Notes: generated by a model from the sequence alone, not told the origin. Positions 18,203 to 29,066 are shown, numbered from the stretch's first letter. The stretch is 39,091 nucleotides of DNA from Microvirga tunisiensis (GCF_009296175.1 NZ_VOSK01000043.1:1-39091), one strand, 5' to 3'. Program-made: numbers and translations.

Positions 18203-18859
18203 CTAAGCCGCCTCTTCCGTGGTTCCCAGGCGCTTGTTCAGGTACTCGTCCACGGCGACCATCAGCTCGTCGACGCGGCCATCGAAGAAGTGGTTGGCGC
18301 CGTCGATCACGGCGTGTTCGAGCTTCACGCCCTTCTGGGTCTTCACCTTCTCGATCACGCTGACCACGTCCCTGACCGGGGCGACGCGATCCTCCGAGCC
18401 GTGCACGAAGAGGCCGGAGGACGGGCAGGGAGCGAGGAAGGAGAAATCGTAGCGGTTGGCCATGGCGGCGATCGAGATGAAGCCTTCGATCTCCGGGCGG
18501 CGCATGAGGAGCTGCATGCCGATCCAGGCACCGAAGGAGACCCCGGCAATCCAGCAGGCGCGGGCGTCCGAATTCATGGCCTGGGCCCAGTCGAGGGCCG
18601 CGGCGGCATCGGAAAGCTCGCCCTGGCCGTGATCGAAGGCTCCCTGGCTGCGGCCGACGCCACGGAAGTTGAAGCGCAGGACCGAGAAGCCCCGCTTCAC
18701 GAAGTCATAGTACAGGTTGTAGACGATCTGGTTGTTCATCGTCCCGCCGAACTGCGGGTGCGGGTGCAGGATGATGGCGATGGGGGCGCCCTTTTCCTTG
18801 GCAGGCTGGTAGCGTCCCTCGATGCGACCGGCAGGACCTGTGAAGATGACTTCAGGCAT
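18203..18859 (-). CDS. Alpha/beta hydrolase (COG2945 type)
   Basis: A cytoplasmic hydrolase of 218 residues. It shows HPHPQFGGTMNN after the first strands, FNFRGVGRSQG, the nucleophile elbow GVSFGAW (serine in GxSxG), a late aspartate in GSEDRVAP and the catalytic histidine in DGANHFF. These are the full catalytic triad elements. The substrate is unknown. I chose the ATG at 18859 (MPEVIF), which has AAGAGG nine bases upstream; an upstream GTG at 18880 has no proper spacing to a ribosome binding site. It is divergent from the suf operon. Confidence 0.85.
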   Translation of the reverse strand: MPEVIFTGPAGRIEGRYQPAKEKGAPIAIILHPHPQFGGTMNNQIVYNLYYDFVKRGFSVLRFNFRGVGRSQGAFDHGQGELSDAAAALDWAQAMNSDARACWIAGVSFGAWIGMQLLMRRPEIEGFISIAAMANRYDFSFLAPCPSSGLFVHGSEDRVAPVRDVVSVIEKVKTQKGVKLEHAVIDGANHFFDGRVDELMVAVDEYLNKRLGTTEEAA

Positions 18860-18949
18860 ATACGCGAACCTCTTGCTCACCTCTCGATCGGGAGAGGGAA
18901 AACCCCGTGACGACCTTGACTTCAGGCCGCGAATTCTCCTAAAAGAACC

Positions 18950-18966
18950 CTTAGAATTATTCTAAA
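18950..18966 (+). promoter_or_regulatory. Iron control element (Irr/ICE-type box) before the suf operon
   Basis: TTAGAA-TTA-TTCTAA (18951-18965) is a perfect palindrome. With its flanks it matches the rhizobial ICE consensus TTTAGAA-N3-TTCTAAA at all but the first base. Irr binds such boxes in Bradyrhizobium and relatives and controls genes by heme/iron status. A possible promoter (TTGACT at 18916-18921, TAAAAG at 18940-18945) lies just upstream, which would place the box where a bound protein blocks transcription. The direction of control is an inference. Confidence 0.75.
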
Positions 18967-19093
18967 TTGTTCCGGTGTTTCATTTGCCCCCTGGCTGTTT
19001 GGCCACTGGGGAAACATCGGACAGATGTGGTTGCGGTGCTTTAGCACGGCAACCAGGGTCGATTGCAAGAATTTCGTGAGGTTCCAAGTAGCT

Positions 19094-20266
19094 ATGGCGT
19101 CCGGCCAGCGCACATATCTCGATCATAACGCGACTTCGCCCCTGCGGCCCGAGGTCGCCGAGGTCGTACTGCGCGCGCTGCAGCTTCCTGGAAATGCCTC
19201 GTCGGTCCATGCCGAGGGTCGCGCCGCGCGAGCCGAGATCGAGCATGCCCGCGAAAAGGTGGCCCGTCTCGTCGGTGCCAGGGCGAAGAACGTCGTCTTC
19301 ACCAGTGGTGGGACCGAGGCTGCCAATCTCGTTCTGGCGCCAGGCTTCCGTCGCCTGGGTCAGGGGGGAGTGACGAAACTCCTGGTCGGGGCCGCCGAGC
19401 ACCCTTGTGTCCTCAACGGCCATCGCTTTGCCCCTGATACTGTCGACATCATTCCTGTCGACAGCCGGGGAATCCTTGATCTTGCCTGGCTCGAAGCCCA
19501 CTTGGAGAAGGGGGGGGATGAGCGGGTTCTGGTCTCCATCCAGCTCGCCAACAACGAGACCGGCGTGCTGCAGCCGGTGGCCGAGGCGGCCCGACTGGTT
19601 CACGCGTATGGCGGATTGATCCACACCGATGCGGTTCAGGCGACGGGCAAGATCCCGGTCGACATCGCCGGGCTCGGCATCGACGTGCTGACGCTCTCCG
19701 CCCACAAAATCGGCGGGCCGAAGGGGATCGGGGCACTGATTCTGGCCTCCGACCAGTTCGAGATCGCCGAGAAGCTGATCCGGGGCGGTGGCCAGGAGAA
19801 GGGTTTCCGGGCCGGCACCGAGAATGTGGCGGCCATCGCGGGGTTCGGTGCTGCGGCCGAGCTGGCGCTGGCGAGCCTTGAGCAGGAAGCCGGGCGGCTT
19901 GGGGCCTTGAGGGCCGAGGCCGAGGCGCAGGTCCGCCGGATCGCGCCCGATGTACTTGTTGTGGCTTCCGCAGCTGAGCGGTTGCCTAATACTTTCGCCT
20001 TTGCCATACCCGGCCTCAAGGCCGAGACGGCATTGATCGCCTTCGATCTGGCAGGGGTGGCCCTGTCCTCCGGTTCGGCCTGCTCGTCCGGAAAGGTCAA
20101 GCGATCGCATGTGCTCGACGCCATGGGCGTGGAGCCCGCCCTTGCTGAGGGCGTTTTGCGTGTGAGTTTAGGGTGGTCGACCACGCATGAGGACGTGATC
20201 CGCTTCGCGGAGGCGTGCGAAAGGGTGGTCGACACCTTATATAAGCGGAAGGCGAGCGCGGCCTGA
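19094..20266 (+). CDS. Cysteine desulfurase, IscS/NifS-like (class I)
   Basis: A PLP enzyme of 390 residues that takes sulfur from cysteine as a persulfide for Fe-S cluster assembly. The start MASGQRTYLDHNATSP fits the family; the upstream in-frame extension does not. PLP-binding elements are SGGTEAANL and the Schiff-base lysine K205 in SAHKIGGPK. The sulfur-carrying C330 lies in SSGSACSSGKVKRSH, the long mobile loop that separates class I from the SufS class. It is the first gene of the suf cluster, 70 bases before sufB. Many Hyphomicrobiales carry this second desulfurase at the head of the operon, usually after an Rrf2-type regulator gene, which is not present here. Confidence 0.92.
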   Translation: MASGQRTYLDHNATSPLRPEVAEVVLRALQLPGNASSVHAEGRAARAEIEHAREKVARLVGARAKNVVFTSGGTEAANLVLAPGFRRLGQGGVTKLLVGAAEHPCVLNGHRFAPDTVDIIPVDSRGILDLAWLEAHLEKGGDERVLVSIQLANNETGVLQPVAEAARLVHAYGGLIHTDAVQATGKIPVDIAGLGIDVLTLSAHKIGGPKGIGALILASDQFEIAEKLIRGGGQEKGFRAGTENVAAIAGFGAAAELALASLEQEAGRLGALRAEAEAQVRRIAPDVLVVASAAERLPNTFAFAIPGLKAETALIAFDLAGVALSSGSACSSGKVKRSHVLDAMGVEPALAEGVLRVSLGWSTTHEDVIRFAEACERVVDTLYKRKASAA

Positions 20267-20336
20267 AAGAGGCCGCACCCGCATTTCCAGGTCATCAACC
20301 CGCGGCCCTTGAAGCCGTGAGCGGTGGGAGAGACAG

Positions 20337-21809
<1,473 letters not shown>

Positions 21810-21821
21810 TTCAGGAAACAC

Positions 21822-21905
21822 GACGTGGATGCCCGGGACAAGCCGGGGTTGACGCGAAAAGCTTCTAGGCCCGTCATAGCCGGACTTGATCCGGCCGCCC
21901 ACGCT
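21822..21905. repeat. Pair of REP-like palindromes between sufB and sufC
   Basis: One unit (about 21824-21850, GTGGATGCCCGGGACAAGCC) lies in inverse orientation to a second (about 21873-21905, GTCATAGCCGGACTTGATCC). Each can fold as a hairpin, and the two can pair with each other through their shared core. Related units occur at 24002-24087 and 25773-25805. Such elements can stabilise or partially terminate operon mRNA. Confidence 0.7.
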
Positions 21906-21924
21906 CAAACATTGGATGTTTAAA

Positions 21925-22677
21925 ATGCTGGAAATCAAGAACCTGGTTGTCCAGATCGAGGACAAGCGCATTCTCAACGGCCTGAACCTCACCGTGCACA
22001 AGGGTGAAGTGGCTGCCATCATGGGCCCGAACGGATCGGGCAAGTCGACCCTGTCCTATGTGATCGCCGGCAAGGAGGACTACGAGGTCCTCGACGGCGA
22101 GATCCTGCTCGACGGTCAGAATCTTTTGGAACTGGAGCCTGATCAGCGCGCCGCCGCCGGCGTGTTCCTGGCCTTCCAGTATCCGCTGGAGATCCCCGGC
22201 GTCGCCTCGATGACGTTCCTGAAGGCCACCCTCAACGCCCAGCGCAAGGCGCGCGGCGAAGCGGAGCTGACCACGCCGGACTTCATCAAGCGCGTGAACG
22301 CCGTTGCCCAGCAGCTCGAGATCCCGAAGGACATGCTCAAGCGCGCCCTCAACGTCGGCTTCTCCGGCGGCGAGAAGAAGCGCATGGAGATCCTGCAGAT
22401 GGCGCTGCTCCAGCCGTCCTTCTGCATCCTGGACGAGACCGATTCCGGCCTCGACATCGACGCCCTGCGCATCGTGTCCGAAGGCGTGAACGCCCTGCGC
22501 TCAGCCGACCGCGCCTTCCTGGTCATCACGCACTACCAGCGCCTGCTGAACCACATCGTGCCGGACACCGTCCACGTGATGCATAGCGGTCGCATCGTGA
22601 AGTCGGGCGGCAAGGAGCTTGCCCTCGAGCTCGAGGCGAACGGCTACGCCGATTACCGCGAAAGCGAGGCCGCGTAA
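21925..22677 (+). CDS. sufC: Fe-S cluster assembly ATPase SufC
   Basis: A 250-residue soluble ABC ATPase that drives conformational change of the SufBCD complex. Walker [10 protein letters not shown] (34-42), Q-loop FQYPLEIPG, signature [10 protein letters not shown] (146-155), Walker [12 protein letters not shown] (167-177) and the switch histidine in VITHYQRLL are all present. I chose the ATG encoding MLEIKNL at 21925; an ATG three codons earlier is also possible. It ends one base before the sufD start, indicating translational coupling. Confidence 0.97.
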   Translation: MLEIKNLVVQIEDKRILNGLNLTVHKGEVAAIMGPNGSGKSTLSYVIAGKEDYEVLDGEILLDGQNLLELEPDQRAAAGVFLAFQYPLEIPGVASMTFLKATLNAQRKARGEAELTTPDFIKRVNAVAQQLEIPKDMLKRALNVGFSGGEKKRMEILQMALLQPSFCILDETDSGLDIDALRIVSEGVNALRSADRAFLVITHYQRLLNHIVPDTVHVMHSGRIVKSGGKELALELEANGYADYRESEAA

Positions 22678-22678
22678 G

Positions 22679-23992
22679 ATGGCTGACGTCACTCTCATGA
22701 AGACGCCGGCGGAGACTGCGCTGGTGCAGGCATTCGAGAGCGCGAAGACGGCGTTGCCGGGCAACGGCGAGTCGCGCGCTCAGGCCTTCGAGCAATTCAC
22801 CCAGCGGGGTCTGCCGCATCGCCGGGTCGAGGAGTTCAAGTACACCGATCTTCGTGCGCTCCTGCGCGAGGTCGCACCGTTCGCCGGGGTGCCTTCAGCC
22901 GACGAGGCCAAGGCGGCGCTCGCGCATGCGAAGGCTCTTGCCGGAATCGAAGCGCTTCAAGTGCCGTTCGTGAACGGTCACTTCGTGCGCGGGGCGGTGG
23001 ACTTCCACGCTCTGCCGGAGAACGTCGAGATCGTTCCTCTGGCCGAGGCTCTGGCGAATGGTCACGAGTGGCTGTCGCGCTTAAGCCCCGTGCCGTGGGC
23101 GAACGACAATCCGGTCTACCAGCTCAATTCGTCCTTCATGGCCGATGGCGTCATGATCCGCGTGGCTGGGCCCGTTGAGATGCCGGTCCACCTGCGCTTC
23201 GTTACGGCGGCCAGCTCCGCCGTTGCCACCGCGACCCGCATTCTCGTGGTCGTGGAGGAGGGCGCGTCCGTGACCCTCCTCGAAACGCACGAGAGCACCG
23301 ATGGCGCAAACCATCAGCCGAACGACGTGATGGAGGTGATCGCCGGTGACCGCACGAATGTGCAGCACGTACGTGTGAACGCCGAGGGCGACAAAGCACT
23401 CGCTCTGTCGACGCTCGCCGCCAAGATCGGCGGAGAGGCCGTGTTCAACAGCATCAACGTGACGGCGGGCTCAGCGACCTCGCGGCACCAGGTTTTCGCC
23501 TTTCTCAACGGCGAGAACACGAACCTGCGCGTCAACGGCGCGACGATGCTGAAAGGCACGCAGCACGGCGATTCCACGCTTGTGGTCGAGCATGCGGCTC
23601 CGCATTGCGAGAGCCGCGAGCTGTTCAAGACCGTGATCGACAACGAGGCCACCGGCGTCTTCCAGGGCAAGATCATCGTTCCGCATCATGCCCAGAAGAC
23701 CGACGGCCGCATGATGTCGGCGGCGCTCCTCCTCGAGGAGGGCGGCTCCATGAACAACAAGCCGGAACTCGAAATCTTCGCCGACGACGTGCAGTGCGCC
23801 CACGGCGCCACCTGCGGACAGCTCGACGAGGATCTCCTGTTTTACCTCATGGCCCGAGGCCTGCCGAAAAATGTGGCCGAGAGCCTCCTGGTCCAGGCAT
23901 TTCTCAGCGAGGCGCTGGAGTTCGTGGAGAACGAGGCTGTCCGCGAGTCGCTCGTCGGCACGGTCGAGAGCTGGCTGAAGGCTCGCTCTTAA
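22679..23992 (+). CDS. sufD: Fe-S cluster assembly protein SufD
   Basis: A 437-residue partner of SufB in the SufBC2D scaffold. It has the N-terminal helical part (RRVEEFKYTDLRALL), the beta-helix, and the conserved end region HHAQKTDGRMMSAALLL, NNKPELEIFADDVQCAHGAT and LFYLMARGLP. The start MADVTL lies a single base after the sufC stop, so it is likely translated by coupled ribosomes. Confidence 0.96.
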   Translation: MADVTLMKTPAETALVQAFESAKTALPGNGESRAQAFEQFTQRGLPHRRVEEFKYTDLRALLREVAPFAGVPSADEAKAALAHAKALAGIEALQVPFVNGHFVRGAVDFHALPENVEIVPLAEALANGHEWLSRLSPVPWANDNPVYQLNSSFMADGVMIRVAGPVEMPVHLRFVTAASSAVATATRILVVVEEGASVTLLETHESTDGANHQPNDVMEVIAGDRTNVQHVRVNAEGDKALALSTLAAKIGGEAVFNSINVTAGSATSRHQVFAFLNGENTNLRVNGATMLKGTQHGDSTLVVEHAAPHCESRELFKTVIDNEATGVFQGKIIVPHHAQKTDGRMMSAALLLEEGGSMNNKPELEIFADDVQCAHGATCGQLDEDLLFYLMARGLPKNVAESLLVQAFLSEALEFVENEAVRESLVGTVESWLKARS

Positions 23993-24001
23993 TACGCATC
24001 T

Positions 24002-24090
24002 CGTCATGGCCGGGCTTGTCCCGGCCATCTCGATCAGAAGGGCACGCTCTTCTCCGATCGGGATCACCGGCACGAGGCCGGTGATGACAA
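24002..24090. repeat. REP-like palindromes between sufD and sufS
   Basis: ATGGCCGGG-CTTGT-CCCGGCCAT (24006-24028) forms a perfect 9-bp hairpin. A second hairpin ATCACCGG-CACGAGG-CCGGTGAT lies at 24063-24085. Both are sequence types widely scattered in Hyphomicrobiales genomes. They fill the 119-base gap between the two genes. Confidence 0.8.
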
Positions 24091-24111
24091 TGGAGAGGGA
24101 AGCATCACGCA

Positions 24112-25347
24112 ATGAACGCACCTGTGAAGCCATATGACGTCGAAGCGATCCGGGCGGAGTTTCCGATCCTGACGCAACAGGTCTATGGCAAGCCGCTCGT
24201 CTATCTCGACAATGCCGCCTCGGCCCAGAAGCCGCGCGCGGTGATCGACGCCATGGTGAACACCATGCAGACGGGCTACGCCAACGTTCATCGCGGCCTG
24301 CATCACATGGCGAACGTGGCGACCGAGGGCTTCGAACGTGCGCGGGAAACCGTGCGGGAATTCCTCAACGCCGAGTCCATCGACGAGATCGTCTTCACCA
24401 AGTCGGCGACGGAAGCCTACAACCTCGTGGCCGATTCCTTCGGCCGCATGGGGATCGGGGAGGGCGACGAAATCATCCTCTCCATCATGGAGCACCATTC
24501 CAACATCGTGCCCTGGCATTTCCTGCGCGAGCGGAAGGGTGCGGTGATCAAATGGGCGCCGGTGGACGACGAGGGCAACTTTCTCATCGATGAGTTCGAG
24601 AAGCTCATCACGCCTCGCACCAAGATCGTCGCCATCACGCATATGTCGAACGTGCTCGGCACGGTGACGCCGATAAAGGAGATCATCCGCGTCGCCCACG
24701 CTCACGGGATTCCCGTGCTGGTGGACGGGGCCCAAGGCGCGGTGCATCTCCAGGTCGACGTGCGCGATCTCGATGCGGATTTCTATGTCTTCACCGGGCA
24801 CAAGGTCTATGGGCCCACGGGCATCGGCGTCCTTTACGGCAAGCGCGAATGGCTCGCGAAGATGCCGCCCTATTCGGGCGGGGGCGAGATGATCCGCGAG
24901 GTGCGCCAGGACGCGATCACCTACAACGACCCGCCGCACAGGTTCGAGGCGGGAACGCCCCCGATCATCGAGGCTATCGGCCTCGACGCGGCCCTGCGGT
25001 TCATGATGCAACTCGGACGGGAGAACATCCAAGCGCACGAGGCGGCGCTCTCGGCCTATGCCCATGAGCGCCTCGGCGCCATGAACTCGGTGCGCATCAT
25101 CGGTCGCGCCAAGGGCAAGGGCGCCATCCTGGCCTTCGAGATGAAGAACGCGCATGCCCATGACGTGGCGACCATCATCGACCGGCAAGGCGTGGCAGTC
25201 CGGGCCGGCACCCATTGCGCCATGCCGCTGCTCGAGCGCTTCGGCGCGACCTCGACCTGCCGCGCTTCATTTGGTCTCTACAACACGATGCAAGAAGTCG
25301 ATAAGCTGGCGGATGCCCTGCAGAAGGCGGAAGCCCTGTTTGCTTGA
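24112..25347 (+). CDS. sufS: Cysteine desulfurase SufS (class II)
   Basis: A PLP enzyme of 411 residues that supplies sulfane sulfur to the Suf scaffold. It shows LDNAASAQKP at the N-terminus, the PLP lysine K231 in FTGHKVYGPTG, the TxxxH region NIVPWHFL, and the active-site C369 in RAGTHCAMPLL. The short Cys loop marks it as SufS rather than IscS type. It is the second desulfurase of the operon. No SufE or SufU gene is present in the window to take over the sulfur. Confidence 0.96.
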   Translation: MNAPVKPYDVEAIRAEFPILTQQVYGKPLVYLDNAASAQKPRAVIDAMVNTMQTGYANVHRGLHHMANVATEGFERARETVREFLNAESIDEIVFTKSATEAYNLVADSFGRMGIGEGDEIILSIMEHHSNIVPWHFLRERKGAVIKWAPVDDEGNFLIDEFEKLITPRTKIVAITHMSNVLGTVTPIKEIIRVAHAHGIPVLVDGAQGAVHLQVDVRDLDADFYVFTGHKVYGPTGIGVLYGKREWLAKMPPYSGGGEMIREVRQDAITYNDPPHRFEAGTPPIIEAIGLDAALRFMMQLGRENIQAHEAALSAYAHERLGAMNSVRIIGRAKGKGAILAFEMKNAHAHDVATIIDRQGVAVRAGTHCAMPLLERFGATSTCRASFGLYNTMQEVDKLADALQKAEALFA

Positions 25348-25357
25348 GGATTGACCT

Positions 25358-25741
25358 GTGAATGACATGACCCCGACCCAGGATGGGCCCAACGCGCCGC
25401 AGGTGTCCCCGGGCCCCACGATCCCGCCGGAAGAGCTCGACCGCATGACGGATGACATAATCGCGGCGCTCAAGACCGTCTACGATCCGGAGATCCCGTC
25501 CGACATCTACGAACTCGGCCTGATCTACCGCGTCGACATCGATGACAACCGCAACGTCACCATCGACATGACCCTGACCGCGCCCGGCTGCCCGGTGGCC
25601 GGCGAGATGCCGGGCTGGGTGGAGAACGCCGTGTCCACGGTCCAGGGCGTCCAGAGCGTCCAGGTGAACATGGTCTTCGATCCGCCGTGGGACCAGAGCC
25701 GCATGTCCGACGAGGCCCGCGTCGCGCTCGACATGTGGTAA
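25358..25741 (+). CDS. sufT: SUF system Fe-S assembly protein SufT (MIP18/DUF59 family)
   Basis: A 127-residue protein with one MIP18-like domain: DPEIPSDIYELGLIYRVDI, then LTAPGCPVAGEMP with its conserved cysteine, and VQVNMVFDPPWD. The family helps in Fe-S cluster maturation. The start is taken as GTG at 25358 because GAGGA overlaps the end of sufS with seven-base spacing; the ATG three codons on is too far. The N-terminal 30 residues are proline-rich and probably flexible. Confidence 0.92.
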   Translation: MNDMTPTQDGPNAPQVSPGPTIPPEELDRMTDDIIAALKTVYDPEIPSDIYELGLIYRVDIDDNRNVTIDMTLTAPGCPVAGEMPGWVENAVSTVQGVQSVQVNMVFDPPWDQSRMSDEARVALDMW

Positions 25742-25772
25742 GCCTGACAGGCTGTACCTTTCAATCGCATCG

Positions 25773-25805
25773 CATCATGGCCGGGCTCGTCCCGGCCATT
25801 TTTCG
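25773..25805 (+). terminator. REP-like hairpin acting as probable suf terminator
   Basis: ATGGCCGGG (25777-25785) pairs with CCCGGCCAT (25791-25799) around a five-base loop and is followed directly by TTTT. It is the same palindrome type as at 24002, but here with a T tract. It lies about 35 bases behind the sufT stop codon. Confidence 0.7.
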
Positions 25806-25868
25806 TTCGAGCACCATTGTCCTTCCGGGGCCGCGCCAGAGGTGCGCCTCGGAAGGACGGGTCGGCGC

Positions 25869-26633
25869 TCACGTCCGGTTGATGGAAACGCCTCCATCGA
25901 CCAGGAGAGCGGTTCCCGTCGTGAAGCTTGAGGCATCCGAGGCGAGATAGAGCGCCGACCGGGCGATCTCTTCGGGACGGGCCCGCCGCTTCAGGGCGTG
26001 CAGGCCCTCGACGAAGGCCAACGCCTCGGGGGTGCTCACCCAGGCTTCCGCCAGAGGCGTATCCGTGCCGCCGGGCAGCAGGGCGTTGACGCGGATGCCC
26101 TTGGGACCGAACTCGCTGGCAAGGGATTGCGTGAGCCCGATCAACCCGGACTTGCTGGCCGCATAAGCTGCCACGCCCGGCATTCCGGCCGTGTAGCCGA
26201 CGAAGGTGGAGGTGAAGATGAGGGAGCCTCCGCCGCGGTCGAGCATGGCCGGAATCTGGTGCTTCGCACCCAGAAAGGCTGCCGTGAGGTTAATCGCGAG
26301 CGTCTCGTTCCAGCCGGAGAGCGACAGGCCCGGTGTCGGCCCCATCTCGCCATTCGTGCCCGCATTGTTGAAGGCGATGTCGAGCCCACCGCATTGACGG
26401 ATCGCCGTGTCGACGAGCGTTTGTGCCAGAGCCTCGTCCCTGATGTCTCCGGCAACGGCAATGGCGCGTCCGCCATCCCTTTCGATCTCGGCGACAAGCG
26501 CGTTCAGCGCATCGGACCGCCGTGCCGTTACGATGACGTTCGCACCCTCCCGCGCAAACAATCTGGCGGTCGCATAGCCGATCCCGGAGCTTGCTCCCGT
26601 CACGATGGCGGTCTTGTTCATGAGCGTGGTCAC
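25869..26633 (-). CDS. SDR-family oxidoreductase
   Basis: A classical short-chain dehydrogenase/reductase of 254 residues. The cofactor motif TGASSGIG lies at 12-19, NNAG at 89-92, and catalytic S142, Y157 and K161 (YAASK) are all present. The Arg-rich TARRS after the second strand suggests NADP(H) preference. The substrate is not evident. The start is GTG at 26633 with GAAGGAAGGG seven bases upstream. It lies between sufT and the broken antiporter gene, on the opposite strand to suf. Confidence 0.9.
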   Translation of the reverse strand: MTTLMNKTAIVTGASSGIGYATARLFAREGANVIVTARRSDALNALVAEIERDGGRAIAVAGDIRDEALAQTLVDTAIRQCGGLDIAFNNAGTNGEMGPTPGLSLSGWNETLAINLTAAFLGAKHQIPAMLDRGGGSLIFTSTFVGYTAGMPGVAAYAASKSGLIGLTQSLASEFGPKGIRVNALLPGGTDTPLAEAWVSTPEALAFVEGLHALKRRARPEEIARSALYLASDASSFTTGTALLVDGGVSINRT

Positions 26634-26818
26634 GGTGAATCCCTTCCTTCATGAGCTCAGTGCTCGGGATTGGGATCTCAAATCGCGCCTTCACTTCCGA
26701 CCCGTTTCCTGCGCCCGATTTCTGTGATGAAAGCGACGCGATACCGGAGCGGCCGACGTGCCTGGACCCACGCTTGCAGGTTCAGAACCGGGCGCTTGCC
26801 AGCGGCGAGGGACCCGCC

Positions 26819-28896
26819 TCAGCGCCCTGGATCGCTCGCAGGCTGGTGCAATGTCCCTTGTTCCGGCGCGCTTCCGCCCGTCTGATCCGGTTCGGTTCCG
26901 GGCACGAGCGCAGGCGTTGATGGCTCCTCGGCGGAGTGGGGCTGCGATCCATCCTCATCCTGATCATCGTCGGCGATCTCGTCCGCCTCCTCGACGGAGG
27001 ACAGCACTGGCGTGCGGGGCGCGTCAGGCACGGCGGCGAACATCGCACGGGCGATTTCCTGCTCTCCCATCACGATCCGGGTCGCGCCGTATTTCATCAC
27101 ATGATCTTCCTGGGCGGCGGAATGGGCGCGCACGACGATCGGCAAGTCCGGGTTGATCCTGCGGGCCTGCTCGACGACCTGACCGCTCTCGAAAGCATCC
27201 GGGATTGCCACTAGATCCTCGACACAGTGATTTTGACCGGTTGGCCTGCCGTCTCTTGTGACGGCACTTCGAAGCGGTGCGGGATCTGCAAGTGGATTGA
27301 TCCCCATTGGACGGGGCCTCGGTACCAGATGCGAAGTCCGCAGCACGAGCTTGGCGGTGTCAAACCGTCAAAATCACTGTGCTAAGGATCTAGGAGGCAG
27401 CGGGCTTCCTTGATGTTGGCGGCCGCAGCGACTTCCGGATCGGCGGCGTTTCCGACGACGACCTCCAGGCCATCCTTCTGCAGATCGGCCACCTGCTCCT
27501 TGTTGGTTTCGATCACGAGGAGGGGTGATCCTATCGCGGCCATCTTGCGGCTGATGTACTTGCCAACCCGGCCATGGCCCACGAGAACCACATGATCCGT
27601 GAGAGGCGTGACGGGAAGAGGCTCGCGCGCGGCAGCGGCGGCCGCTGCCTCCTGCGCCATCGCTTCTTCCTCGGCTGCAACAGCCTCTGCCTTTGCGTGG
27701 GCTCTTGCCGTATCTCGCTTCACGAACCAACGGTCCAGCAGGGTGAACAGGAAGGGATTGACGAGGATCGACAGGATGGCGCCCGCGAGGATGAGGTCGC
27801 GACCCTGTTCCGGCAGAAGCTGAAGGTCGACACCGAGGCCGGCGAGGATGAAGGAGAACTCGCCGATCTGGGCCAGGCTCGCCGCGATGGTGAGGGCCGT
27901 GGAGTTCGGGTGGCGGAAGAGCCGGACGATGGCGAAGGCGGCGAGCGACTTCCCGACGACGATGATCAGGAAGGTCGCAAGAACGGGGCCGAACTCGTTG
28001 ATCAGGATCATTGGGTCGAACAGCATGCCGACCGAGACGAAGAACAGCACCGCGAAGGCATCGCGCAAGGGCAGGGTTTCGGAGGCCGCCTGATGGCTGA
28101 GTTCGGATTCGCTCAAGACCATGCCGGCGAAGAAGGCTCCGAGAGCGAAGGAAACACCGAACAGCTCCGCCGCCCCGAAGGCAGCGCCTAGAGCAATGGC
28201 GAGCACCGCCAGGCGGAACAGCTCACGGGAGCCGGTATGGGCGACGTAGTGCAGGATCCACGGTATGACCCGGCGTCCGATGATCAGCATGATCGCCACG
28301 AAGGCGATGACCTTGCCGAGCGTGATGCCGAGAGAGATCACGATGGATTCGATATCGGCAGAGGCGCTGGACGTGGCCTCCGCGAAGGCGGGCAGCAGCA
28401 CCAGCGTCAGGACCATGGCCAAGTCCTCGACGATCAGCCATCCGACGGCAATATGGCCACGCTCGGTTTCGACAAGCCGACGTTCCTGGAGAGCCCGCAG
28501 CAGCACGACCGTACTGGCGACGGAGAGTGCCAGGCCGAAGACGAGGCCGCCGCCGATGCTCCAGCCCATCAGCCAGGCAAGCCCCATGCCGAGAACCGTG
28601 GCGCTGGCGATCTGGACGACCGCTCCGGGAATCGCGATGGCCCTAACGGAGAGAAGATCCTTCAGCGAGAAGTGGAGGCCGACGCCGAACATCAGCAGGA
28701 TCACGCCGATCTCGGCGAGTTGGTTGGCGAGCCCCTGATCCGCCACATAGCCGGGGGTGAAGGGCCCGGCGAGGACACCGGCCAGCAGGTAGCCGATGAG
28801 CGGGGAAAGGCGGAATCGATGTGCGACAGCGCCGAGAGCGAATGCCAGAACCAAGCCGACGACGATGGTTGATATCAGCGGCGTGTGATGCGGCAT
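26819..28896 (-). pseudogene. ybaL: YbaL/Kef-type cation:proton antiporter, interrupted by an insertion
   Basis: A CPA2 monovalent cation/proton antiporter with a long Na/H exchanger membrane domain (start MPHHTPLISTIVVG, with AAGGAGAG upstream) and a C-terminal TrkA-N/RCK domain (VLVGHGRVGKYIS). The frame breaks at about residue 502 after EARCLL, where a 175-bp element inserts and supplies the codons D, P and a stop. The frame resumes on the other side as VAIPDAFESGQVVEQARRINPDLPIVVRA. Removing the element and one CTAG copy leaves 1899 coding bases, exactly 633 codons. The membrane part could still be made as a 504-residue protein without a complete regulatory RCK domain. Confidence 0.92.
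27215..27389. mobile_element. 175-bp non-autonomous insertion element (MITE-like)
   Basis: The ends are inverted: 27215 reads ATCCTCGACACAGTGATTTT and the other end, read in reverse, ATCCTTAGCACAGTGATTTT, followed by GAC and GGTT in both (with one extra C at the left). It is flanked by CTAG on both sides (27211-27214 and 27390-27393). Because the element abuts G and C, a TA duplication with one-base-longer ends fits equally well. There is no room for a transposase. TA or CTAG duplications suggest mobilisation by an IS630- or IS5-type transposase, which is an inference. Confidence 0.88.
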
Positions 28897-29066
28897 CTGC
28901 TCTCCTTCAGATAGGTTATTTCGAGGCGGGATCTTCCCGATATGGTCGACCTCGGCCGTTGGGGCAACCCTGAACGGTCTCGACGTTTGCCCTTTCACCT
29001 CTTATCTATAGAGAAATGAACTCGTTCTGCCCGGGCCTTGAACCCGGCTGTCAGGAGAGAAGGCTT

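Noticed and set aside
24002..24090. The hairpins between sufD and sufS as a strong operon terminator.
   Set aside because: No T tract follows the stems, and the downstream gene belongs to the same pathway and strand.
27215..27389. The insert in the antiporter gene as an intron or intein.
   Set aside because: It brings an in-frame stop, has inverted ends and flanking CTAG copies, and shows neither intein motifs nor group I/II intron features.
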